Shown here one piece after another: positions 9,211 through 18,485 of a DNA stretch of 64,000 bases. The translations under genes and the position numbers were made by a program. The DNA is taken from the NCBI GenBank assembly GCA_902786725.1, contig CADADP010000014.1, forward strand, positions 21,487 to 85,486, in the 5' to 3' direction. Source of the DNA: an uncultured Bacteroidales bacterium (lineage in GTDB: Bacteria; Bacteroidota; Bacteroidia; Bacteroidales; Muribaculaceae). The notes under the pieces are model-generated. The model was given only the letters and a program-made list of their open reading frames with translations. It did no database searches and was not told where the DNA came from. The stretch's first letter is position 1. Every line of letters starts with the position of its first letter.

Positions 9211-10260
9211 ATGTCGATTTTCAAAGATAAAGTCCTGATGATAACAGGCGGAACCGGCAGTTTCGGCAACGCGGTTCTTAAGAGATTCCTTGATACTGAT
9301 ATCAAGGAGATTCGTATATTCTCGCGTGACGAGAAGAAGCAAGATGATATGCGCCACGAATATCAGGCGAAGTACCCCGATGTGGCCGGCAAGATCAAGT
9401 TCTATATAGGCGATGTGCGCTCGCTCGAGAGCGTGCGAGGCGCAATGCCCGGTGTGGATTATATTTTCCATGCCGCCGCGCTCAAGCAGGTGCCTTCGTG
9501 CGAGTTCTTCCCCATGGAGGCCGTGCGAACTAACGTGATCGGGACCGACAATGTGCTCACAGCCGCCATTGAGCAGGGTGTGGAAAGCGTGATTTGCCTC
9601 TCTACCGACAAAGCGGCTTATCCCATCAATGCTATGGGTATCACCAAGGCCATCGAGGAAAAGGTGGCAGTGGCCAAGAGCCGCTACAGTGGCAAGACCA
9701 AGATATGCTGCACGCGCTACGGCAACGTGATGTGCTCGCGTGGCTCGGTTATCCCCTTGTGGATCGACCAGATTCGCCAAGGCAACCCCATAACGCTCAC
9801 CGAACCCAAGATGACTCGCTTCATCATGTCGCTTGACGAGGCTGTGGATCTGGTGCTCTTCGCCTTTGAGCATGGCACTAACGGCGACATACTGGTGCAG
9901 AAAGCTCCGGCTTGCACTATCGGAACACAGGCCGAGGCTGTTTGTGAGCTCTTCGGTGGCAAGAAGGAGGACATCAAGGTGATTGGCATCCGTCACGGCG
10001 AGAAAATGTATGAGACTCTACTCACCAAGGAAGAGTGCGCCAAAGCCGAGGATATGGGCAACTTCTACCGCGTTCCGGCCGACAATCGCGACCTCAATTA
10101 CGACAAGTATTTCCGCGAAGGCGACACCAAGCGCGTCACCATCGAGGAATTCAATAGCGACAACACCCGCCGCTTGAATCTGGAGGAAACTAAAGCCAAA
10201 ATCGCTTCGCTCGAGTATATCCAGAACGAGCTCAATGGGATTGAGAACATAGCCAAGTAA
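9211..10260 (+). CDS. capE: UDP-GlcNAc C4,6-dehydratase/C5-epimerase, CapE/WbjB type
   Basis: A 349-residue extended short-chain dehydrogenase. It carries the NAD(P) loop 'GGTGSFG' (13-19), 'STDKAAYP' (Thr132-Asp133-Lys134) and then 'AMGITK', where the usual catalytic Tyr of Y-x-x-x-K is Met142 ahead of Lys146. That substitution is known in the CapE and PglF branches. It converts UDP-GlcNAc to UDP-2-acetamido-2,6-dideoxy-beta-L-arabino-hexos-4-ulose, step one of UDP-L-FucNAc synthesis. Identification is strengthened by the next two genes, CapF and CapG homologs in pathway order. Confidence 0.92.
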   Translation: MSIFKDKVLMITGGTGSFGNAVLKRFLDTDIKEIRIFSRDEKKQDDMRHEYQAKYPDVAGKIKFYIGDVRSLESVRGAMPGVDYIFHAAALKQVPSCEFFPMEAVRTNVIGTDNVLTAAIEQGVESVICLSTDKAAYPINAMGITKAIEEKVAVAKSRYSGKTKICCTRYGNVMCSRGSVIPLWIDQIRQGNPITLTEPKMTRFIMSLDEAVDLVLFAFEHGTNGDILVQKAPACTIGTQAEAVCELFGGKKEDIKVIGIRHGEKMYETLLTKEECAKAEDMGNFYRVPADNRDLNYDKYFREGDTKRVTIEEFNSDNTRRLNLEETKAKIASLEYIQNELNGIENIAK

Positions 10261-10287
10261 CAAATCGCGATAAAAGACCCCAAAAAA

Positions 10288-11505
10288 ATGAATATACTTG
10301 TAACCGGTGCAAAAGGTTTTGTGGGACGCAATCTGTGTGCGGCCCTGAACTGCGTAAAGGACGGTAAAGACCGTTCGCGCCATGGACTGAGCGCCGAAAT
10401 GATAGGTGAGGTGATGGAGTATGACATCGACACCGACCCCGCACTGCTCGACGAGTTCTGCGCCAAAGCCGATTTTGTGTTCAATCTGGCCGGAGTTAAT
10501 CGACCCAAGGACCCTGCCGAGTTTATGCAAGGAAACTTCGGGTTCGCCTCCCGTCTGCTCGACACGCTCAAGGCTCACGGTAATGCCTGTCCCGTGATGA
10601 TTTCAAGTTCCATCCAGGCCACCCTTGAGGGGCGTTATGCCGGCAGTGAGTACGGCAAAAGCAAAAAAGCCGGCGAAGAGCTGTTTTTTGACTACGGCCG
10701 TCAGAGCGGTGCCAAAGTGCTGGTGTATCGCTTCCCCAACCTCTTCGGAAAGTGGTGCAGACCTAACTACAACAGCGCCGTGGCCACCTTCTGCAATAAC
10801 ATCGCCAACGACCTACCGATTCAGGTGAATGACCGTTCTACTGAACTGGAACTGCTCTATATCGATGACTTGGTGGACGAAATGATGGCTGCGCTGGTGG
10901 GCGAAGAGCATCACTGCGAGTTTAGTGGCGTGGAAACCGTGCTGTGCCCCGATGGCCGCTACTGCGCCGCCCCTGTCACACATCATGTGACCCTGGGCGA
11001 AATCGTGGACCTTCTGCACAGCTTCAGCGCTCAGCCGCAGACGCTTGTGATGCCGCAGATCCCAAGCGGATCCTTCGCCAAGAAACTCTATTCCACTTAT
11101 CTCTCTTATCTGCCTAAGGAGAAAGTGGCGTTCCCGCTCCACATGAACGAGGACGCGCGCGGAAGTTTCACCGAGTTGATTAAGACTGCCGATTGCGGGC
11201 AGGTGAGCGTGAACATCAGCAAGCCCGGAATCACTAAGGGCGAACACTGGCACAACACCAAGTGGGAATTCTTCATCGTGGTTTCCGGTCATGGACTGAT
11301 TCAGCTACGTAAGATTGGTTCCGACGAAGTGCTCAACTATGAGGTGAGCGGCGAGAATATACAGGCAGTCCACATGCTGCCCGGTTACACGCATAACATA
11401 ATCAATCTGTCACAGACCGAGAACCTGGTTACAGTAATGTGGGCCAACGAGCAGTTCGACCCTTCACGGCCCGACACATTCGGCGAAAAAGTGGTAAAAC
11501 AATAA
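10288..11505 (+). CDS. capF: UDP-L-FucNAc pathway reductase, SDR plus cupin (CapF/WbjC/FnlB)
   Basis: A 405-residue fusion of an N-terminal SDR domain ('VTGAKGFVGRN' at about 5-15) and a C-terminal cupin beginning near residue 288 ('ARGSFTE'), with His-rich 'GEHWHNTKWEFF' likely binding zinc and '...GYTHNI' closing the barrel. CapF uses the cupin to epimerise C3 and the SDR domain to reduce the 4-keto group with NADPH, giving UDP-N-acetyl-6-deoxy-L-talosamine. It is about 35 residues longer than typical CapF (about 370), mainly through small insertions after residues 25 and 205. It follows capE by 27 bases. Confidence 0.92.
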   Translation: MNILVTGAKGFVGRNLCAALNCVKDGKDRSRHGLSAEMIGEVMEYDIDTDPALLDEFCAKADFVFNLAGVNRPKDPAEFMQGNFGFASRLLDTLKAHGNACPVMISSSIQATLEGRYAGSEYGKSKKAGEELFFDYGRQSGAKVLVYRFPNLFGKWCRPNYNSAVATFCNNIANDLPIQVNDRSTELELLYIDDLVDEMMAALVGEEHHCEFSGVETVLCPDGRYCAAPVTHHVTLGEIVDLLHSFSAQPQTLVMPQIPSGSFAKKLYSTYLSYLPKEKVAFPLHMNEDARGSFTELIKTADCGQVSVNISKPGITKGEHWHNTKWEFFIVVSGHGLIQLRKIGSDEVLNYEVSGENIQAVHMLPGYTHNIINLSQTENLVTVMWANEQFDPSRPDTFGEKVVKQ

Positions 11506-11519
11506 CTATAGATACTAAA

Positions 11520-12704
11520 ATGAAAATAAAACTCGATTACAGCGACGTTAAGTTCCAAGATAACGGCAAACTTAAGTTACTTATCATCGTGGGCACGCGC
11601 CCCGAGATAATCAGGCTTGCGGCCGTTATTACCAAGTGTCGCACCTATTTCGACACTATTCTGGCTCACACAGGGCAGAACTACGACTACAACCTCAACG
11701 GCGTTTTCTTCAAGGATCTGAAACTAAAGGAGCCCGAAGTGTATATGGACGCGGTGGGCGACGACCTGGGTGCGACAGTGGGCAACATAATGAACTGCAG
11801 TTACAAACTCATGGTCCAGACGAAGCCCGATGCCGTGCTGGTGCTGGGCGATACTAACAGTTGCCTGTCGGTGATAGCCGCCAAGCGCTTGCACATCCCC
11901 ATCTTCCACATGGAAGCCGGTAACCGTTGCAAGGACGAGTGCCTACCCGAGGAAACCAACCGCCGCATCGTGGATATAATATCCGATGTGAATCTAGCAT
12001 ATTCCGAGCACGCGCGCCGGTATCTGGCCGAGTGCGGTCTGCCCAAAGAGCGCACCTACGTCACCGGCTCGCCTATGGCCGAGGTGCTGCACAGCAATCT
12101 CGATGAGGTTGAGAAATCGGATGTCCATGCGCGTCTGGGATTGGAAAAGGGTAAATATATTCTTCTCAGTGCGCATCGCGAGGAAAACATCGACACCGAG
12201 AAGAACTTCCTCTCGCTCTTCAACGCCATTAACAAGATGGCTCAGAAATACGATATGCCTATCCTCTATTCGTGCCACCCACGTTCTCGCAAACGCTTAG
12301 AAGCCAGTGGATTCCAGCTCGACCGCCGTGTGATTCAGCACGAGCCGCTCGGATTTCACGACTACAACTGCCTGCAGATGAACGCCTTTGCCGTCGTGTC
12401 CGACTCAGGAACGCTGCCCGAGGAAAGTTCCTTCTTTACGTCGGTGGGCCACTCGTTCCCGGCCGTGTGCATCCGCACATCCACCGAGCGTCCCGAGGCG
12501 CTCGACAAGGGATGCTTCATCATTGCCGGTATCGACGAGAAATCACTCCTGCAGGCTGTGGATACGGCTGTGGAGATGACTCGTAACGCCGACAATGGCA
12601 TTCCGGTTCCGGTTTATACTGACGAGAACGTTTCCACCAAGGTGGTGAAGATTATCCAGAGTTACACCGGTATTGTCAACAAGATGGTGTGGCGTAAATT
12701 CTGA
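11520..12704 (+). CDS. capG: UDP-N-acetyl-L-talosamine 2-epimerase, CapG/WbjD/FnlC type
   Basis: A 394-residue non-hydrolysing UDP-GlcNAc 2-epimerase family protein: 'IVGTRPEIIRLA' near the N-terminus, 'HTGQNYD', 'LGDTNS', 'HMEAGNR', 'SAHREENID' and 'SDSGTLPEES'. In this position it catalyses the last step, C2 epimerisation to UDP-N-acetyl-L-fucosamine. The frame is open from 11439, inside capF, but the ATG at 11520, 14 bases after the capF stop, gives the normal N-terminus. WecB-like activity on UDP-GlcNAc is the alternative, made less likely by the adjacent capE and capF. Confidence 0.92.
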   Translation: MKIKLDYSDVKFQDNGKLKLLIIVGTRPEIIRLAAVITKCRTYFDTILAHTGQNYDYNLNGVFFKDLKLKEPEVYMDAVGDDLGATVGNIMNCSYKLMVQTKPDAVLVLGDTNSCLSVIAAKRLHIPIFHMEAGNRCKDECLPEETNRRIVDIISDVNLAYSEHARRYLAECGLPKERTYVTGSPMAEVLHSNLDEVEKSDVHARLGLEKGKYILLSAHREENIDTEKNFLSLFNAINKMAQKYDMPILYSCHPRSRKRLEASGFQLDRRVIQHEPLGFHDYNCLQMNAFAVVSDSGTLPEESSFFTSVGHSFPAVCIRTSTERPEALDKGCFIIAGIDEKSLLQAVDTAVEMTRNADNGIPVPVYTDENVSTKVVKIIQSYTGIVNKMVWRKF

Positions 12705-12712
12705 TAGCGAAA

Positions 12713-13918
12713 ATGAACGTAATATTTCTCACTTTATCGCATGTGCTCAGCGTGAGCGAGCGCGGGATTTATGCCGACTTGATGCGAAAGTTCCGCGATA
12801 ATGGGCACAAAGTGTACATGGTGACCTCGAGTGAGCGACGATTTGGCATCGAAACATCGCTCCGCGATACAGACGGTGTGAATGTGCTCAATGTGAAGAC
12901 GCTCAACATCCAGAAGACCAACGTGGTGGAAAAGGGGGTAGGTACGCTACTTATCGAAACGCAATACAAGCGAGCCATACAGAAGCACCTCAAGGGCGTG
13001 AAATTCGATCTTATTCTCTACACCACCCCGCCCATTACTCTGACCAATGTGGTGAAGTATCTTAAGCGGAAGAACCCGTCGGCGGTTACATATCTGCTTC
13101 TCAAAGACATTTTTCCGCAGAATGCCGTGGATTTGGGTATGTTCGGGGCCGATAGTCTCTTCTATAAGTATTTCCGCCGAACCGAGAAGGAACTCTATGC
13201 CATATCGGATTATGTGGGATGCATGTCGCCCGCCAACGCCGATTACCTGCTGCGTCATAACCCATCTATTGACCCCGCTACTGTGGAAGTGGCGCCAAAC
13301 AGTCTGGAACTTGTGGATATGCCGCCAATCGATAAGAACCGGTTGCGTGGCAAATACGGACTACCCACCGACCGCCCTGTGCTCATCTACGGCGGCAATC
13401 TGGGCAAGCCACAAGGAATCGACTATATAATCAGGTGCCTCGAAGATAATAAGCATCGTACCGACTGCCATTTCCTCATCGTGGGCAATGGTACTGAGTA
13501 TGCTAAACTGCAAGCTTGGTACGAGGCCAATCAGGGGCAAAACGTGACCGTTATGCAGCGTCTGCCCAAAGAGGACTACGACAACCTGGTGCGCTCGTGC
13601 GACGTGGGCCTGATTTTCCTCGACCACCGGTTCACTATCCCCAACTACCCCTCGCGTCTGCTCTCTTACCTTGAGAACAAGATGCCAATTATCGCCGCAA
13701 CCGACGTGAACACCGATATCGGCACCATAGCCGAGGCCAATGGATACGGCTTATGCTGCGAAAGTCGCGAAACCGCCGATTTCACCAGGTGCCTCAACGA
13801 GATGATTGCCAGCCCCGAGCGCATGTGCCAGATGGGTGAGCGCGGGTTTGAATTCTTGAAGCAGAATTATGTCACCGATGTGACCTATGGCCGCATTATG
13901 GCTCATATGAATACTTAA
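12713..13918 (+). CDS. Glycosyltransferase family 4, WbuB-like (probable L-FucNAc transferase)
   Basis: A 401-residue GT-B enzyme. The region 'LLKDIFPQNAVDLGM' near residue 135 is a WbuB-type landmark, and the C-terminal half has 'YGGNLGKPQGID' and 'LSYLENKMPIIA'. In E. coli O26-type loci, WbuB follows fnlABC and is associated with adding L-FucNAc. Here it likewise follows capEFG directly (8 bases), which is the basis for proposing L-FucNAc as donor. By family it acts at the cytoplasmic membrane face, often as the second transferase after the initiating enzyme, whose gene comes next. Confidence 0.85.
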   Translation: MNVIFLTLSHVLSVSERGIYADLMRKFRDNGHKVYMVTSSERRFGIETSLRDTDGVNVLNVKTLNIQKTNVVEKGVGTLLIETQYKRAIQKHLKGVKFDLILYTTPPITLTNVVKYLKRKNPSAVTYLLLKDIFPQNAVDLGMFGADSLFYKYFRRTEKELYAISDYVGCMSPANADYLLRHNPSIDPATVEVAPNSLELVDMPPIDKNRLRGKYGLPTDRPVLIYGGNLGKPQGIDYIIRCLEDNKHRTDCHFLIVGNGTEYAKLQAWYEANQGQNVTVMQRLPKEDYDNLVRSCDVGLIFLDHRFTIPNYPSRLLSYLENKMPIIAATDVNTDIGTIAEANGYGLCCESRETADFTRCLNEMIASPERMCQMGERGFEFLKQNYVTDVTYGRIMAHMNT

Positions 13919-13931
13919 CTCAACTTTGGAT

Positions 13932-14540
13932 ATGTATAAAAATTGTTTGAAACGTGTTATCGACTTTTTGCTGTCGCTCACGGCACTGATAATACTGTCA
14001 CCTATCTTGCTCATAGTCACGCTATGCCTTATGGTGGCCAATAAAGGCGCAGGTGCCTTCTTCTTTCAGGAGCGTCCGGGACTAAAGGCAAAAGTGTTCA
14101 AGGTGATAAAATTCAAGTCTATGACCGACGAGCGCGATGCCGACGGCAAACTGCTCCCCGATAAGGACCGCCTGACAAAGGTGGGCAAGTTCGTCCGCTC
14201 CACATCAATCGATGAGCTGCCCCAACTCATCAACGTGCTCAAGGGCGACATGGCGCTGATAGGACCGCGTCCACTACGCGTCCATTATCTGCCGCTCTAT
14301 AGCGAGGAGCAGATGCGCCGCCATGATGTGCGACCCGGCATCACCGGCTGGGCGCAGGTTCACGGACGAAACGCCATATCATGGACGCAGAAGTTTCAGT
14401 ACGATGTGTGGTATGTGGACCACGTGTCGTTCTTGCTGGATGTGAAGATAATATTTTTAACTATAAAGAAGGTGTTCCGCCGCGAGGGCATTTCCAAGGA
14501 AGGAATGGCCACGACGGTTCCATTCGACGGTACTAACTAA
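13932..14540 (+). CDS. Initiating phosphoglycosyl transferase, PglC-like (monotopic)
   Basis: A 202-residue minimal phosphoglycosyl transferase. It has a single N-terminal re-entrant hydrophobic helix with 'LSPILL' (the Ser-Pro break), then 'KVIKFKSM', the catalytic pair in 'SIDELPQL' (Asp94-Glu95), 'LIGPRPL', 'RPGITGWAQV' and 'YDVWYV'. It transfers a sugar-1-phosphate from a UDP-sugar to undecaprenyl phosphate, starting each repeat unit. A TTG two codons upstream is open, but the ATG at 13932 gives the usual N-terminus. The adjacent bacillosamine-type genes suggest UDP-diNAcBac or its 4-amino precursor as donor. It has no large N-terminal membrane domain, unlike WbaP/WcaJ. Confidence 0.93.
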   Translation: MYKNCLKRVIDFLLSLTALIILSPILLIVTLCLMVANKGAGAFFFQERPGLKAKVFKVIKFKSMTDERDADGKLLPDKDRLTKVGKFVRSTSIDELPQLINVLKGDMALIGPRPLRVHYLPLYSEEQMRRHDVRPGITGWAQVHGRNAISWTQKFQYDVWYVDHVSFLLDVKIIFLTIKKVFRREGISKEGMATTVPFDGTN

Positions 14541-14556
14541 ACACAATTAATACAAT

Positions 14557-15110
14557 ATGAAAAGCTTAATAATTGGAGCGGGAACCTATGGTGAGGTCTA
14601 TCTGGCCTACCTGCAGGATGCCGGAGTGGACATTATCGGTTTTATCGATGATAGCGACGAAAAGCAAGGCGCTATCGTTCGTGGAGTACCCGTGATTGGG
14701 AAACTCTCAGTTATGCAAAATCGGTGGGCTATAAAACCCCTAATTACATACATCCATCTGCCAATATACACCACTCCGTAAAAATTGGCGAAGGCGTGTA
14801 TGTGCTTCTGGGTGTAAATATCATGCCTTACACCGTTCTTGAGGATTACGTGATGATTTCTATGAATGCGCTTGTGGCACATCACACCACGCTCAAGAAA
14901 GGCACATTCCTTTCTACCGGTGTCAACTTCGGCGCCTCGATTGTGGCGCACGAGAACGCCTATGTGGGTATCGGTGCCACTATCATGACCGGATTGCACA
15001 ATCTGGGGGCCGACTGCCTGGTGGGCGCCGGCGCGGTGGTTATTAAGGACGTCCCCGAGAAAGCTATTATGGCAGGAGTCCCGGCAAAAGTTATCAGAAT
15101 TAAAGACTGA
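14557..15110 (+). pseudogene. pglD: Broken PglD-like UDP-4-amino-sugar acetyltransferase
   Basis: Two pieces of one gene lie in different frames. Piece 1 (14557-14781, frame 1) has the PglD N-terminal domain: 'LIIGAGTYGE', 'GFIDDS', 'RGVPVIG'. After about codon 50 it loses family resemblance and stops. Piece 2 (open through 14724-15110, frame 3) has 'YIHPSANI', then the left-handed beta-helix with the likely catalytic His in 'LVAHHTT' and the ending 'AGVPAKVI'. Between 'VIG' and 'IHP' only about 16 codons remain, where PglD proteins usually have about 45. So the lesion is an internal deletion of about 30 residues that also shifts frame, not a simple sequencing slip. Intact PglD acetylates the 4-amino group of UDP-4-amino-4,6-dideoxy-GlcNAc. 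Piece 2 could still be translated from GTG 14724, but it lacks the N-terminal UDP-sugar-binding domain. Confidence 0.82.
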
Positions 15111-15178
15111 TTGCGTTGTCTGCCCAACTCCTTCATTGACAATCAATTTCTAAGAATTAATCTAACTCAAACGAAAAT

Positions 15179-16417
15179 ATGGATAAAAGAATTTATTTGT
15201 GTCTTGCCCACATGAGTGGCAACGAGATGCAGTACATTAACGAGGCTTTTGATACTAACTGGGTGGTGCCCATGGGACCCAATGTCAATGCTTTCGAGGC
15301 CGACTTGGAAAAGTTCGTGGGCGAAGGCAAAAGCGTGGTGGCTCTGGCCTCGGGCACAGCGGCAGTGCATCTGGCTCTGCTGGCCTGCGGCGTGGGACCG
15401 GGCGACGAGGTCCTGGTGCAGTCGTTCACATTCTGCGCTTCCACTCACCCAATCACCTATCTCGGGGCTAAGCCTGTCTTTGTGGATTCTGAACCCGAGA
15501 CTTGGAATATGGACCCGCAACTGCTCGAAGAGGCCATTAATGACCGCATAGCCAAGACCGGACGCAAACCCAAGGCCATTGTACCGGTATATCTCTACGG
15601 AATGCCCGGAAAAATCAACGAGATTATGGAAATCGCGCACCGTTACGAGATTCCTGTGGTGGAAGATGCCGCCGAGGGTATGGGCTCGCGTTACCATGGC
15701 CGTGTGGTGGGCACTTTCGGTGACTATGGCGTGCTTTCGTTCAATGGTAACAAGATGATAACCACATCGGGTGGTGGCGCGCTAATCTGCTCTTCTGAGG
15801 AGGCCAAACGCAAAATCATGTGGTATGCCACGCAGGCACGTGAGGCTTATCCCTACTATCAGCACGAGGCTATCGGATACAACTACCGCCTGTCTAATAT
15901 CTGCGCCGGTATAGGACGCGGACAGATGACCGTGATTAACGACCACATCGCTCATCACCGCCGCCTGGCCGCCTTCTACAAACAGGCGTTTGCCTCCGTG
16001 GATGGCATCACGTTCCACGATGAGCTCAGCGGAATGGAGTCCAACTTCTGGCTCTGCACCGTCACGCTCGACGAGAAACTGCACGTCAAGAACGAAAATC
16101 TCGCTTATGCGCATGCCATTCAGGGCGCTGTGGGCGGTGCCGCAGGCGTGGTGCGTGGCGGTGGCTCAGTCCACACCGATTGCGAACCAAACGTCAACGT
16201 CGAAGCCATGCGTATCAACCTCGACAAAGAAGGCATCGAGAGCCGTCCGCTATGGAAACCTATGCACAAGCAACCGGTTTATGCCGGCGCTACCGCTTAT
16301 GCCAACGGCGTCTCCGAAAGCCTGTTCAAGGTGGGCCTATGCCTCCCCAGCGGACCAATGGTAACCGATGACGATGCCGAGCGAATTGTCAAGGCCATGC
16401 TCGATAATCTTGAATAA
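15179..16417 (+). CDS. pglE: UDP-4-keto-sugar aminotransferase, PglE-like (DegT family)
   Basis: A 412-residue PLP enzyme. 'ALASGTAAVHL' (PLP phosphate loop), 'VVEDAAEGMGS' (Asp stacking on PLP) and 'SFNGNK' with Schiff-base Lys192 are all present. The N-terminus 'MSGNEMQYI..AFDTNWVVPMGPNV' is typical of PglE/LegC-type members. It should aminate the 4-keto sugar made by PglF, using glutamate. It lies between the pglD remnant and pglF, in the gene order common in Bacteroidetes capsule loci. With pglD broken, its product may be the end point of the pathway in this strain. Confidence 0.9.
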   Translation: MDKRIYLCLAHMSGNEMQYINEAFDTNWVVPMGPNVNAFEADLEKFVGEGKSVVALASGTAAVHLALLACGVGPGDEVLVQSFTFCASTHPITYLGAKPVFVDSEPETWNMDPQLLEEAINDRIAKTGRKPKAIVPVYLYGMPGKINEIMEIAHRYEIPVVEDAAEGMGSRYHGRVVGTFGDYGVLSFNGNKMITTSGGGALICSSEEAKRKIMWYATQAREAYPYYQHEAIGYNYRLSNICAGIGRGQMTVINDHIAHHRRLAAFYKQAFASVDGITFHDELSGMESNFWLCTVTLDEKLHVKNENLAYAHAIQGAVGGAAGVVRGGGSVHTDCEPNVNVEAMRINLDKEGIESRPLWKPMHKQPVYAGATAYANGVSESLFKVGLCLPSGPMVTDDDAERIVKAMLDNLE

Positions 16418-16505
16418 TTACATTGCGGCTATAGCTAATAAGGTGGGTGACACACTATTAGATATGGCCATTTGTTATTTATGATAAATCAACCAATTTA
16501 CTGAA

Positions 16506-18443
16506 ATGAGACTTATTAATAAACTGCTAAACTGGTATTTTAGCCGTAACTCATTGCCCTACTGGTGCATATTGTTGCTGGATTGCATCATACTTTTCTG
16601 CTCGGGCGTGGTAGTGTTCTGGTTGTTCCACCGTGGTGGAGTCAATGGTCAGGTTCTTGCCAGCGTGTGCCGCACAATGGGACTTGTGCTACTCGTGAGC
16701 ATGATAGGGTTCCGAATTTTCCACACCTATGCCGGCGTGATTCGCTTCTCTTCGTTTGTTGACCTGCAACGTGTGGCTTTCGCCAATTTCCTGTCGATGC
16801 TCGTCGTTATAGGCCTGCGCTATCTGCTCGAGGGGCACACACAGGGCTATCTGCAACTGGTGCCCACACGGCAGATAATAGTCATCTTTGTGGTGGCTAC
16901 CATGCTCATGTGGCTCATGCGAGTCATTGTCAAGGTGCTCTACGACCTCGCTTATCGCGACACTAACGCCCTGCCCGTATTCATCTATGGCATTAAGGAC
17001 GGAGGTGTGGGACTGGCTAAGACCATCCGTAACGAGAAGCCCAATAAGTATATCCTCAAGGGATTCATCTCTCACGATAAGCAGTTCAAGGTGGATATGC
17101 TCATGGGCGTCCGTGTATTCGACGTGGACGACCATCTGCCCGAAATCATCAAGCGACGCGAGGTTAAGGCTGTACTCATCTCCCCGCAACGCAACACCGA
17201 ATTTCGCAACGATGAGAAATTACAGGAATACCTCGTCGAGGCCGGTGTGAAAATCTTTATGACCACCGAAGCCACCGAATGGAAAGAAGGTGACAACGAA
17301 ACCACCAATTCCACTAACACTTCCACCTACCACGAAGTGAGTATCGAAGACCTGTTGCCACGCCAGCAGATTAATGTGGATATGGAGTCGGTGGGAGCGT
17401 TGCTCACCGGAAAGAAGATTCTTATCACCGGTTCCGCCGGTAGCATCGGCTCAGAGATGGTGAGACAAATCGCCGAGTATCGACCCGCCGAAATGATGCT
17501 AATCGACCAGGCCGAGACGCCGCAACACGACATCCGCCTTATGATGGCCGACAAATACCCGAACATCAAGGCTGAGACCGTGGTTACCTCTATCTGCAAG
17601 AAAGACCGAATGGAAACCATCTTCAAGTCGTTCTGCCCCGATTATGTCTTCCACGCCGCGGCCTACAAGCACGTCCCCATGATGGAAAACAACCCCTGCG
17701 AGAGCGTGCAGAACAATATCTATGGCACTAAGGTCATTGCCGACCTTTCGGTTAAGTACGGCGTCAAGAAGTTCGTTATGATTTCCACCGACAAGGCTGT
17801 CAATCCCACCAACGTTATGGGATGCTCCAAGCGTATCTGCGAAATCTACGTGCAAAGTCTCAATAAAGCCGAGAACGAAGGCAAGGTCGAGGGCCACACA
17901 CAGTTCGTTACCACTCGCTTCGGCAACGTGCTTGGGTCAAACGGCTCCGTGATTCCGCTGTTCCGACGTCAGATTATGGCAGGCGGACCGGTCACAGTTA
18001 CTCACCCCAACATCATCCGCTTCTTTATGCTCATCTCCGAAGCATGTAAACTTGTGCTCGAGGCCGGCACTAAAGGCAAGGGCGGCGAAATCTTCGTCTT
18101 CGATATGGGCAAGCCGGTCAAGATTGCCGACCTGGCCAAGCGCATGATTAAGATGAGCGGCGTTAAAAACGTGGATATAGTCTATACAGGACTTCGCGCG
18201 GGCGAGAAACTCTACGAGGAAGTGCTCAACGAGGAAGAGACCACAAAGCCTTCATTCCACGAGAAAATCAGAATCGCCAACGTACGCGAATACGATTTCG
18301 ACGAGGTGAACAAGCAAATCTCCGAGCTCATCGATGAAAGCCTCAAATACGACGACATGAAAGTCGTGGGCCTCATGAAACAAATCGTGCCCGAGTACAA
18401 GAGCAAAAATTCTATCTACGAGTACCTCGACAAGAAAAGCTGA
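16506..18443 (+). CDS. pglF: UDP-GlcNAc 4,6-dehydratase, membrane-bound PglF/CapD type
   Basis: A 645-residue protein. Residues 20-150 hold four hydrophobic helices, residues 155-260 a CoA-binding-like domain with 'YGIKDGG', and residues 303 to the end an SDR domain: 'TGSAGSIGSE' (308-317), 'STDKAVNP' (427-434) and 'NVMGCSK', with Met438 in the place of the catalytic Tyr and Lys442. PglF converts UDP-GlcNAc to UDP-2-acetamido-2,6-dideoxy-alpha-D-xylo-hexos-4-ulose at the membrane. It is 89 bases after pglE and ends the polysaccharide operon; a strong terminator follows 42 bases later. The retaining stereochemistry distinguishes it from CapE in the same locus. Confidence 0.93.
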   Translation: MRLINKLLNWYFSRNSLPYWCILLLDCIILFCSGVVVFWLFHRGGVNGQVLASVCRTMGLVLLVSMIGFRIFHTYAGVIRFSSFVDLQRVAFANFLSMLVVIGLRYLLEGHTQGYLQLVPTRQIIVIFVVATMLMWLMRVIVKVLYDLAYRDTNALPVFIYGIKDGGVGLAKTIRNEKPNKYILKGFISHDKQFKVDMLMGVRVFDVDDHLPEIIKRREVKAVLISPQRNTEFRNDEKLQEYLVEAGVKIFMTTEATEWKEGDNETTNSTNTSTYHEVSIEDLLPRQQINVDMESVGALLTGKKILITGSAGSIGSEMVRQIAEYRPAEMMLIDQAETPQHDIRLMMADKYPNIKAETVVTSICKKDRMETIFKSFCPDYVFHAAAYKHVPMMENNPCESVQNNIYGTKVIADLSVKYGVKKFVMISTDKAVNPTNVMGCSKRICEIYVQSLNKAENEGKVEGHTQFVTTRFGNVLGSNGSVIPLFRRQIMAGGPVTVTHPNIIRFFMLISEACKLVLEAGTKGKGGEIFVFDMGKPVKIADLAKRMIKMSGVKNVDIVYTGLRAGEKLYEEVLNEEETTKPSFHEKIRIANVREYDFDEVNKQISELIDESLKYDDMKVVGLMKQIVPEYKSKNSIYEYLDKKS

Positions 18444-18485
18444 CTCTCAGCGTTTTCAGTGAGACGCTTCTAAGTCGTCACATAT

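Noticed and set aside
14724-15110. The C-terminal PglD piece as an independent functional acetyltransferase gene
   Set aside because: It begins inside the family's normal linker region and lacks the N-terminal UDP-sugar-binding domain; decay explains it better, although residual translation is possible.
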